From contig JACRQB010000163.1 of NCBI GenBank assembly GCA_016222925.1, forward strand, positions 1 to 13,464: DNA of 13,464 nt, read 5' to 3'. Below are positions 1-6,407 of this stretch, one piece after another. Positions within the stretch are counted from its first letter, which is position 1, and the number at the start of each line of letters is the position of its first letter. The DNA is from Nitrospirota bacterium. Lineage in GTDB: Bacteria > Nitrospirota > Nitrospiria > Nitrospirales > Nitrospiraceae. Both the position numbers and the translations under genes were made by a program. The notes beneath the pieces were generated by a model. The model saw nothing but the letters and a program-made list of their open reading frames with translations. It was not told the origin of the DNA and did not search any database.

Positions 1-417
1 AACAGATCATGGCCGGAGGCCGTTTTCAGAGCACCAGTCCTTGCGGAGGTCAACACCTCATTAGCCGTGACCACCAATCGTCTGGTGCGAGACTTGCTTG
101 ATCAGGAGATACTCATTCAACAGCTTCGTGCATCCAAGGAGGGCGAATCCGAGACCACTGAGGCGTTGCAGCGCGAGTTGGCGGATCGAGATCATAAGAT
201 CGAGGCACTCTTGTCGAAGAAAGATTCGGCAAAGACATCAACCGACCCAGCATCGATTCAAACTCTGCAAAAACAGCTTACTGAGCGGGACAGAAAGATC
301 GAGGAGCTTTCTGCGCAACTCGAGGCATTGAAGCGAATTGATCAGGAGATGCGGGAAAAGGTGCGCCCGATACGTCCACCATTGACGACGGTGCCCGGTC
401 CCGAGACGACACCGTAA
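1..417 (+). CDS. C-terminal part of a coiled-coil protein, possibly QseG-like (gene open at left edge)
   Basis: The frame is open from base 1 to the TAA at 415-417, so the gene probably begins outside the window. A GTG at 67 is possible but its nearest GGAGG (45-49) is 17 bases away, too far to be convincing. The visible 138 residues contain two heptad-rich, highly charged stretches, both with an RD(H/R)KIE motif, and end in a proline-rich tail (RPIRPPLTTVPGPETTP). This indicates a coiled coil. No catalytic motif or membrane segment is visible in this part. The gene sits 21 bases before a GlrR-type regulator. In enterobacteria the lipoprotein QseG (YfhG) is encoded between glrK and glrR and ends in a similar coiled coil with an ALKxI-type segment (here ALKRIDQEMREK). 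The QseG-like role is therefore inferred from position and style and cannot be proved without the N-terminus. Confidence 0.6.
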   Translation, partial: NRSWPEAVFRAPVLAEVNTSLAVTTNRLVRDLLDQEILIQQLRASKEGESETTEALQRELADRDHKIEALLSKKDSAKTSTDPASIQTLQKQLTERDRKIEELSAQLEALKRIDQEMREKVRPIRPPLTTVPGPETTP

Positions 418-438
418 CGAACAGCAGAAGGAATGATG

Positions 439-1182
439 ATGATTATGGAGCAAGAAAATATTCTCGTAGTCGACGACGATGAGGGGTTGCTGCATTTATT
501 GAAAATGCGGTTGTCCGCGATGGGGTTTGCCGTCACCCCCTGTACGACAGGGCAGGATGCCGTTGGTGAGGCGAAGAAAACGATGTTTAACTTGGCGATC
601 ACCGATCTGCGCCTTCGCGGCGAGGATGGGTTGGAGGTGACCGAAGAGCTACTTCGAAGTCACCCGGGGCTTCCGGTCATTATCCTGACGGCCCATGGGA
701 GTATTCCCAATGCCGTCGAGGCGATGCAGCGGGGAGCGTTTGGGTATCTGACGAAGCCGTTTGATGATAAGGAGCTGAAAGCCACGATCGAGAAAGCACT
801 CGCGCAACAGCGGATGAGTCGGGAGATTCAACGGCTCAAGTCGCTGGTCAAGGAACTGTACGGACTCGAAAATGTCGTGGCGCGGAGTCCGGAGATGCAA
901 CGGCTCTTTCAGCAAATCGCACAGGTGGCCGAGTCGGATGCGACCATTTTGCTGTTTGGAGCGCGTTCACGAGCGCTCATGGTGCGAAGCGCGGATTGTT
1001 TCAGATGGCCAACGGCGGCACGTTGTTTCTCGATGAGATCGGCGAGATGCCGCTGTCCATGCAGGTCAAATTATTGCGCGCCGTACAGGAACGGGAGATT
1101 CGAGAGGTGGGGGCAGAGACCTCAGTCAAAGTGGATGTTCGCATCATTGCGGCGACCAATAAGGACCTCAGTGAGGCGGTGA
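439..1182 (+). pseudogene. glrR: GlrR-type sigma-54 response regulator, N-terminal part (receiver) of a frameshifted gene
   Basis: Residues 1-120 form a complete receiver domain with acidic residues D12/D13, phosphoacceptor D56 (AITDLRL), T84 and K106 (LTKPF). The stretch VIILTAHGSIP is shared with enterobacterial GlrR (QseF). A helical linker and the beginning of the AAA+ domain follow (SPEMQRLFQQIAQVAESDATILLFG). At about 960, exactly where the Walker A motif GESGTGKE should come, the sequence jumps to the GAFTGA region in another frame. The remaining residues up to the stop at 1182 are out-of-frame nonsense. I chose ATG 439 because AAGGA (428-432) sits 6 bases before it; ATGs at 433, 436 and 445 are alternatives. 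The intact protein would be activated by the GlrK kinase and drive sigma-54 promoters. As it stands it lacks Walker A and could at most act as a free receiver domain. Confidence 0.8.
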
Positions 1183-1841
1183 AGAACGGGACGTTCCGCA
1201 ACGATCTCTACTATCGAATCTCAGTGGTTCCTCTGTTCATCCCACCGCTGCGGGATCGCCGGGATGATATCCCGCTGCTGGCTCAACATTTCCTCCAACT
1301 CAGTGTGAAACGGGCGAATAAGGAGGTGAAGGGATTCACACCTGCGGCGCTGCATCGATTGATGATCAATCCCTGGCCCGGCAATGTGCGCGAGTTGGAG
1401 AACGTGGTCGAGAAGGCCGTGGTGATGTCGCGGCAAGATATGCTCACGCCGGATTTGTTGCCGGCGGTCAGTGTGTCGGCTGAGTCACCACTCAAGCCAC
1501 TGACGGAGGCCAAAGAAGAATTCGAGAGGACCTACTTGAAGACCGTCCTGCAATTGACGAGCGGAAATATCTCCCGTGCTGCGCAGTTTGCCGGTCGGTA
1601 CCGAGCCGACTTTTATAAGATGCTGAGAAAATACGGCCTTCACCCGTCGACCACGAAGGGAAAGCCGGATTCCGAGATGGGCGAGCTGGAACCCGAAACA
1701 AATTTGACCGAGGCCATCGTATCTCGTATAAACGTGGCTCCCTGTGATGCATCGTGCCTTTCCCATTGCACCTGGAATCTTCGCGCGCCTAGGATATTCA
1801 CGACTGGTTGCCGTCCTCTGAGAAAGGAGAGATGCCTATGA
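963..1841 (+). pseudogene. glrR: GlrR-type sigma-54 response regulator, C-terminal part (AAA+ remainder and Fis HTH)
   Basis: This is the continuation of the regulator above in a different frame. It starts with AFTSAHGAKRG, the GAFTGA loop with serine instead of the second glycine. Then come Walker B (GGTLFLDEIGEM), the sensor I/arginine-finger part (RIIAATNKDLSEAV, FRNDLYYRISVVPLFIPPLR) and sensor II (WPGNVRELENVV). A C-terminal Fis-type helix-turn-helix follows (GNISRAAQFAGRYRADFYKM), close to the GlrR sequence GNVTHAARMAGRNRTEFYKL. About 140 bases coding for roughly 46 residues, from Walker A to GAFTGA, are missing, and the missing length must be 1 modulo 3. After the HTH the frame runs on for about 60 residues with five cysteines, longer than expected for GlrR. 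The stop TGA (1839-1841) overlaps the ATG of the next gene. No good start site precedes this half, so separate translation is doubtful. Confidence 0.8.
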
Positions 1842-2428
1842 TGCGAGATGGGAAATCCATGATTATGCGGGCCGGAGCGTTGGTCGTGGTCGTCACCGTT
1901 GCACTATTGCCGTCGTTGGTTCTCGGCTCAGGAGGGGCGCGCCGTGACGTTGTACGTCAGGCCGCCGAAGTGGCAGCGGCTGAACATGCTGCGCCGTCGT
2001 CGCTCTCAAAGAATGCCACCATTCTCAATCGAGACGGACACGTGGTTCGCATCGGGAATAATGGGTGGACGTGCTTGCCGGATGATCTCAATACGGCAGG
2101 AACGGACTCCATCTGCATGAACGAATCATGGCGCAATTTTATGGATGCGTTGAAGAATAAGAAGAAGCCCACCTACACTCAATTCGGGGTTGCCTACATG
2201 CTTCAGGGCGACCGACCGGTGAGCAATACCGATCCGTACGCAACCGAACCGAAGCCGGGGGATGATTGGGTTGAGAAGCTTGGCGCTCACATCATGGTTC
2301 TCGTGCCTGATGTAGACACGTTGAAGAGCTTGCCGACGAGCTCAAAAAACGGCGGCCCCTGGGTCATGTGGGCGGGAACTCCCTATGCGCATGTGATGAT
2401 TCCCATCGAGAGTTACCCGTCACCCTAG
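1838..2428 (+). CDS. Small exported protein of unknown function, coupled to glrR
   Basis: The product is 196 residues. I chose ATG 1838 because GGAGAG (1826-1831) lies 6 bases upstream and the start overlaps the TGA of the preceding regulator frame (ATGA), suggesting translational coupling. The N-terminus has basic residues, then a strong hydrophobic stretch (about residues 12-29, AGALVVVVTVALLPSLVLG), fitting a signal peptide. No cysteine follows it, so it is not an obvious lipoprotein. The mature part carries two cysteines (C79 in NGWTCLPDD and C93 in DSICMN) that could form a disulfide. It ends in a well-ordered segment (GPWVMWAGTPYAHVMIPI) that looks like a conserved domain end. I do not recognise the family by function. 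A periplasmic location is inferred from the signal peptide. The stop lies only 5 bases from a truncated tRNA, so the far C-terminus could be affected by the same rearrangement. Confidence 0.8.
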   Translation: MMRDGKSMIMRAGALVVVVTVALLPSLVLGSGGARRDVVRQAAEVAAAEHAAPSSLSKNATILNRDGHVVRIGNNGWTCLPDDLNTAGTDSICMNESWRNFMDALKNKKKPTYTQFGVAYMLQGDRPVSNTDPYATEPKPGDDWVEKLGAHIMVLVPDVDTLKSLPTSSKNGGPWVMWAGTPYAHVMIPIESYPSP

Positions 2429-2433
2429 CAAAG

Positions 2434-2481
2434 CGCCAGCAGTTTACAAAACCGCTGCTCTGCCGATTGAGCTACGCCAGC
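2434..2481 (-). pseudogene. tRNA-Thr(UGU) 5'-half remnant
   Basis: Read on the minus strand from 2481, this segment gives the acceptor 5' strand GCTGGCG, TA, a D arm (GCTC / AATCGGCA / GAGC), A26 and the anticodon stem GCGGT. The loop TTTGTAA (anticodon TGT at 2446-2448) and 3' stem ACTGC follow. This is the standard 5' half of a bacterial tRNA-Thr(UGU). No T arm (GGTTCGAATCC) and no matching acceptor 3' strand (CGCCAGC) follow. Homology is lost at about 2434-2438, a few bases from the end of the upstream coding gene. It cannot make a functional tRNA as it stands. The G-T pair in the anticodon stem is a minor further change. Confidence 0.75.
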
Positions 2482-2514
2482 CCGCTTGTGAGTTGAGTCC
2501 ACACGTCGCATCGC

Positions 2515-2544
2515 ACAGTACCAACAGGCCGGAGAACCTGTCAA
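2515..2544 (-). promoter_or_regulatory. Putative sigma-70 promoter of the tRNA-Thr remnant
   Basis: On the minus strand a perfect -35 hexamer TTGACA (complement of 2539-2544) is followed after 18 bases by TACTGT (complement of 2515-2520), a weak -10 box. Transcription would start near 2508, leaving about 27 bases before the tRNA 5' end, a normal leader for a tRNA precursor. The promoter appears intact although the tRNA it serves is cut. The -10 matches the consensus at only three positions, so this is a moderate call. Confidence 0.35.
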
Positions 2545-2656
2545 GAAATCTCCCACCCGTCAGATCGCAGCCAAGTAACTGATATAACTTGCATTAGATG
2601 CCACGGGTCATTATTCTAACCCCGCATCGCAGTTCGTATTCCAAATGGTACCACGT

Positions 2657-4108
2657 ATGAGTCAAGCCCACGTGCTCGTTGTCGATGACGACCCTGCCGT
2701 CCGGGATGTTCTGCAGGAAGTCCTGAGGCAGGAGGAGTATAGCGTCTCTACTGCCGAGGACGGTGCGGGGGCAATCCAGGCGGTGAAGGACTCGGTGATT
2801 CACATCGTGATCACTGATTTTCAGCTGCCCGATATCGATGGACTCGAGATCATCGATCGCCTGGCGAAGCTCGACGCGAAGATCATTCCCATCATGATGA
2901 CCGGATTCGGTACGATTGAAACCGCGGTCCGGGCCATGAAGTCCGGCGCATTTGACTTCATTACCAAGCCGTTTGACCTTGAAACTGTGGCCGTGGTGGT
3001 TCGGAAGGCGGCAGAGTTCCTTCGGCTTCGGCAAGAAAACCATCTCTTGCGGAAGGCCGTACGCGATCAATATCGACTTGAACACCTGGTGGGCGCCAGC
3101 GAGCCGATCCAACACGTGATGGAGTTTGTCCACAAAGTTGCCGACAGCGACAGCACCGTCATGATTCAAGGCGAAAGCGGTACCGGCAAGGAGTTGGTAG
3201 CGCGGATGCTCCACTTCAATAGTCTTCGCAAGGACCGTCCGTTGGTCCCGGTGAACTGTGGCGCGATCCCGGAAAATCTGTTGGAGTCGGAACTCTTCGG
3301 GCATGAAAAAGGCGCGTTTACGGGAGCTACGCACTCACGAATGGGACGTTTTGAACTGGCAAACGGGGGGACCATCTTCCTCGATGAAATCGGCGAAATG
3401 AGCCTGCCATTACAAGTGAAAATCCTTCGAGTGTTACAAGAACGAGAATTCGAACGCGTCGGCGGAAATCGGACGATTCATGTGGATGTGCGGATCATTG
3501 CCGCGACGAATCAGGATTTGGAAACGCTGGTTGAGGAAAAGCGATTTCGTAAAGATCTGTTCTATCGGCTCAATGTGATCCCCATCGTGATTCCTCCGCT
3601 ACGAGAACGGCGGAGCGATATTCCTCTCCTCATCGACCATTTCCTGACTCGCTTCAATCAGAGTAAGCACACTCAGGTGTCAGGCCTTGCCCCCGATGTG
3701 CTTCACATGTTGACCGAGTACGACTGGCCTGGCAACATTCGGGAGTTAGAGAACATGATCGAGCGATTGGTCGTGCTGAAGAAACACGGCGTCCTTTCCG
3801 TTGGAGATTTACCTGAGAAAATCTGTCGGAGGCCGTCGGCCCCCGAGCTCAAGGAGCAGTTCATCCGATTCAGTGAGGACGGCATCAATCTTTCCAGAGA
3901 GGTTGAACAGTACGAAAAACATCTCATCATGGAAGCCCTGCGCAAAGCTAACGGTGTCACCTCGCGGGCAGCGCAGTTGCTCCACTTGAACCGGACGACG
4001 TTGGTTGAAAAACTGAAACGTAAGGGGGTGGATCCACGATCTCAATTGGAAACCCTCCCGCTCTGGCCACGCTCTTCCAGTCAAAAGATTGACGACCTAT
4101 CGACCTAG
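2657..4108 (+). CDS. Sigma-54-dependent response regulator, FleQ/FlrA-like flagellar activator
   Basis: Numbered from ATG 2657 the protein has 483 residues and the full three-domain plan. The receiver (1-120) has D10/D11, phosphoacceptor D54, T82 and K104. The AAA+ domain (about 145-380) has Walker A GESGTGKE 172-179, GAFTGA 219-224, Walker B FLDE 241-244 and WPGNIREL. A Fis-type HTH lies near residues 435-460. The HTH ends in LNRTTLVEKLKRKG, close to the RTTLVEKM segment of FleQ/FlrA master flagellar regulators. Unlike FleQ, whose receiver is degenerate, this receiver keeps all phosphorylation residues. ATG 2645 is an alternative start; neither has a clear Shine-Dalgarno, and I prefer 2657 because receivers normally begin a few residues before the first beta strand. 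It is followed by a FleQ-box-like palindrome, a sigma-54 promoter and a flagellar regulatory operon, its likely target. No cognate kinase is adjacent. Confidence 0.9.
   Translation: MSQAHVLVVDDDPAVRDVLQEVLRQEEYSVSTAEDGAGAIQAVKDSVIHIVITDFQLPDIDGLEIIDRLAKLDAKIIPIMMTGFGTIETAVRAMKSGAFDFITKPFDLETVAVVVRKAAEFLRLRQENHLLRKAVRDQYRLEHLVGASEPIQHVMEFVHKVADSDSTVMIQGESGTGKELVARMLHFNSLRKDRPLVPVNCGAIPENLLESELFGHEKGAFTGATHSRMGRFELANGGTIFLDEIGEMSLPLQVKILRVLQEREFERVGGNRTIHVDVRIIAATNQDLETLVEEKRFRKDLFYRLNVIPIVIPPLRERRSDIPLLIDHFLTRFNQSKHTQVSGLAPDVLHMLTEYDWPGNIRELENMIERLVVLKKHGVLSVGDLPEKICRRPSAPELKEQFIRFSEDGINLSREVEQYEKHLIMEALRKANGVTSRAAQLLHLNRTTLVEKLKRKGVDPRSQLETLPLWPRSSSQKIDDLST
4080..4093 (+). promoter_or_regulatory. 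FleQ-box-like palindrome, candidate enhancer
   Basis: GTCAAAAGATTGAC is a perfect inverted repeat of GTCAA/TTGAC around a 4-base spacer. It matches the FleQ box known from Pseudomonas (GTCAATAAATTGAC) in 12 of 14 positions. It lies in the last codons of the FleQ-like gene, about 105 bases upstream of the -24 element at 4198, a normal enhancer distance for sigma-54 activators. Binding by the gene product upstream is an inference from its FleQ-like HTH. Confidence 0.5.
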
Positions 4109-4196
4109 CCGATGCCAATCCTGACGCGATCTATCCAAGTTCTCGATTTGCCTCGATAACTCATCTGATTTCCTGAGAGTTTTCTACCTGTCTCTG

Positions 4197-4212
4197 GGGC
4201 ATGAGCTTTGCT
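4197..4212 (+). promoter_or_regulatory. Sigma-54 (RpoN) -24/-12 promoter of the TPR-kinase-FleR operon
   Basis: GGGCATGAGCTTTGCT matches the consensus TGGCACGRNNNTTGCW at every defined position except the first T and one C/T change. The invariant GG (4198-4199) and GC (4210-4211) are exactly 12 bases apart. The predicted transcription start is about 4223, only 4 bases before the GTG start codon at 4227. Placement between a sigma-54 activator gene and a flagellar regulatory operon supports the call. Confidence 0.7.
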
Positions 4213-4226
4213 GATGCCCTATCGCC

Positions 4227-6407
4227 GTGTATCGATACCATTTACGATATCCTCGACTATTCTTCTCGATTGCCACTTGGATAGCGTTCTCTTCGCTGGC
4301 AATTGGGGCGGTTCCCTCGCAGCCTAGCCCTATTCCCTCAATCGCAGCGGTCAACGAACGAGCGACCTCGATACGGAACCCAGTACCGGTTGAAGGATTC
4401 GTACGACGGTTGCCTGATGACGGACCTCGTCAGGAAGGCCAATCGTCGGGGATTGACGGACTCGCTTGGCAAGAAGGCCGGTCTGCGTACAGGAAGAATG
4501 CATGGCCGGAGGCGCAGCGGTTCTTTGGGACGATCGTCAAGGAACATCCTGAAAGCCCGCTTGCCCCATCGGCGAAAGCGTTCTTGGTCGAGATTTTGTT
4601 GCGGGATGAGGTCACGGGGCAAACCCGATCCGAGGCGATTCAGGAGTACAAAAAACTCATTCGAGACCATCCACAATCGTCAAACGCTCGTAGAGCAGAG
4701 TGGCGGATCGCGGATTTGTATTTCGAGCAAGGCGCGTTTCAAGAAGCACAAGCGTTTTACGAGAACGCCATGGCCCATTCCGTCAATCTTCCCTTCGACG
4801 GCAATCGGGCTTTGCTGGGGCTTGGCTATACATTCATGGCCATGGGGAAATGGAGCGACGCCGAGCACGCATTTGCCAACGTGCGAAAGCGAAGTGAGGA
4901 CGAGCAACTACTCCAAGGGGCGACGCTGGGATTGGCCCATGCACTGTTCAGAGAGCAGCGATTTTCTGACGCGCAGCCGATCTACAACCTCAGCTATCAA
5001 CGATGGCCGCAGCTCCTGAGGGGTGATCCGTTGTCGCTTCAGCAGTATGCCGTCACTCAGGTGAAACTGCATCATGAGGCTTCCGCTCGAGAACTCATGC
5101 TGCTCTTTTATAATCTCCATCCTCGCCATGAGTATGCGTCCACGGCTCTGCTGCACGTGGCTGAGAGTTTACGAGCTGGTGCTAAACAGCCGCTTGCCGA
5201 GTTCGTCTACGCTCTGATCCCTTCGCTCTATCCGGACAGCGCGTCGGATGCGACGGCCAAACTCCGGCTCGCTGCACTTCGCGCAGAAAACCTGTTGCCG
5301 GCTGGAAGCAATTCGATTGGTCTCACGATCAGCGCCATGATCCACAATGTGCCGGTTCCGGACCAGACCGACGCCTCCTACCGATCGATGCTGGAAGCGA
5401 TTGCGATTCGAGAGGTGAACAATCCAATGGGTCGCGAGGCCCTGTATTACCTTGGCAAGGGGTATGAAGACGCAGGCGACATGCATCGCGCGCTTCAAAC
5501 CTACAAGGAGATTACGCGTCGAGCCACCAATAAGAACGATCTATGGGCCATCAAATCAGCAGAGCGCCTGTCTGCTCTGCTGACACCCTGGATCGAGGCG
5601 GCGATCGCATCGCGAGACGATCTGACCGTCGTCAGTCTCTTTCACAGACAGGGAGCAATGGCCGAACAGCGTTATGCGCGTTCCCCTCTGTTGCTGAGCA
5701 TCGCGGAATCCCATCGGCGTCTTGGATTTTCGCCGGAAGCCGTGCGGCTGTATCAGCAGATTCTTAAATCGCACGACGATTCGGTGTTGCTCGAAGCGGC
5801 TTTGATCGGCCTTGGAGGGATCTACCTGGATCAGCGAGATCCTGAGGCCGCCAGAAAAGTGCTGGAGCGATACCGGTTTCAGTTCCCTATCGGTAAATAC
5901 AACGTGGAGGTGCTGCATCTTTTGATTGAGGCCATGAGGCAACAGCGGGATCTGCAAGGGCTTCTTCATCTGTGCCGGATGTGGTTGTTGCGCCACCCGG
6001 TTCATCCTGAACGACCAACTATGTATGTAGAGTTAGCCAAGACGCTGGGAGAACTGGATAAGCTGGATGAGTCGGCCCTGGCCTACGAAGAGGCGTTCAA
6101 GGCCGGCGCGGTGCAAGCGTCCAATACACTTGTATCCTATGCCGATACGTTATCCCGATTGAATCGACATGAGCGGGCTATTACAGCCTATCAATTGGTG
6201 CTGGCCAAGAAACCGAACGTGTCTCACGCCGATTGGGCGCGGCTGCAAACAGCCAACCATTGGGCGGCATTGAAGCAATACGATCGCGCCACCGTGGCGC
6301 TGGCCGAGCTTGCGGTCACGGACGATCCAATCCTCAATCGTCTTTCAGCGTCCCTTAAAACAAGTGTGCGAGCGGTCAGTCATTCGGGGAGGCGGGAGGG
6401 GCTATGA
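4227..6407 (+). CDS. Exported tetratricopeptide-repeat protein in the flagellar regulatory operon
   Basis: The product is 726 residues and starts at GTG 4227, the only usable in-frame start after the stop at 4212-4214. No clear ribosome-binding site precedes it. The N-terminus fits a signal peptide: basic YRYHLRYPR, hydrophobic LFFSIATWIAFSSLAIG, and a likely cleavage after AIGA. There is no lipobox cysteine. The rest is almost entirely paired helices of the TPR type, for example around residues 80-250 (WPEAQRFFGTIVKEHPES, ADLYFEQGAFQEAQAFYENA, GYTFMAMGKWSDAEHAFANV) and again near 400-430 and 500-700. It is probably a periplasmic or envelope-associated scaffold binding protein partners. Its stop overlaps the start of the kinase gene (ATGA), so it is co-translated with a FleS/FleR-type pair. 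It might sense or assist flagellar assembly, but this is inference; I do not recognise a named family. Confidence 0.85.
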   Translation: MYRYHLRYPRLFFSIATWIAFSSLAIGAVPSQPSPIPSIAAVNERATSIRNPVPVEGFVRRLPDDGPRQEGQSSGIDGLAWQEGRSAYRKNAWPEAQRFFGTIVKEHPESPLAPSAKAFLVEILLRDEVTGQTRSEAIQEYKKLIRDHPQSSNARRAEWRIADLYFEQGAFQEAQAFYENAMAHSVNLPFDGNRALLGLGYTFMAMGKWSDAEHAFANVRKRSEDEQLLQGATLGLAHALFREQRFSDAQPIYNLSYQRWPQLLRGDPLSLQQYAVTQVKLHHEASARELMLLFYNLHPRHEYASTALLHVAESLRAGAKQPLAEFVYALIPSLYPDSASDATAKLRLAALRAENLLPAGSNSIGLTISAMIHNVPVPDQTDASYRSMLEAIAIREVNNPMGREALYYLGKGYEDAGDMHRALQTYKEITRRATNKNDLWAIKSAERLSALLTPWIEAAIASRDDLTVVSLFHRQGAMAEQRYARSPLLLSIAESHRRLGFSPEAVRLYQQILKSHDDSVLLEAALIGLGGIYLDQRDPEAARKVLERYRFQFPIGKYNVEVLHLLIEAMRQQRDLQGLLHLCRMWLLRHPVHPERPTMYVELAKTLGELDKLDESALAYEEAFKAGAVQASNTLVSYADTLSRLNRHERAITAYQLVLAKKPNVSHADWARLQTANHWAALKQYDRATVALAELAVTDDPILNRLSASLKTSVRAVSHSGRREGL

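Noticed and set aside
1735..1751. Sigma-54-like TGGCTC...TGATGCAT before the exported protein gene
   Set aside because: GG and GC are 13 bases apart instead of the required 12, and the site lies inside the regulator's reading frame; spacing is critical for sigma-54.
2540..2553. Half FleQ box (GTCAAGAAAT) upstream of the FleQ-like gene
   Set aside because: Only one half-site fits and it coincides with the reverse strand TTGACA of the tRNA promoter, which explains it better.
2589..2617. Sigma-70-like TTGCAT, 17 bases, TATTCT before the FleQ-like gene
   Set aside because: Both hexamers are weak matches and such pairs occur by chance; no clear promoter for this gene could be supported.
2594..3334. 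Minus-strand ORF (246 codons) opposite the FleQ-like activator
   Set aside because: Shadow of a clearly coding receiver-AAA+ gene; no domain and no ribosome-binding site support it.
4140..4196. Possible terminator hairpin (ACTCA ... TGAGAGT followed by TTTCT) after the FleQ-like gene
   Set aside because: The stem is short and bulged and the T run is broken; too weak to call a rho-independent terminator.
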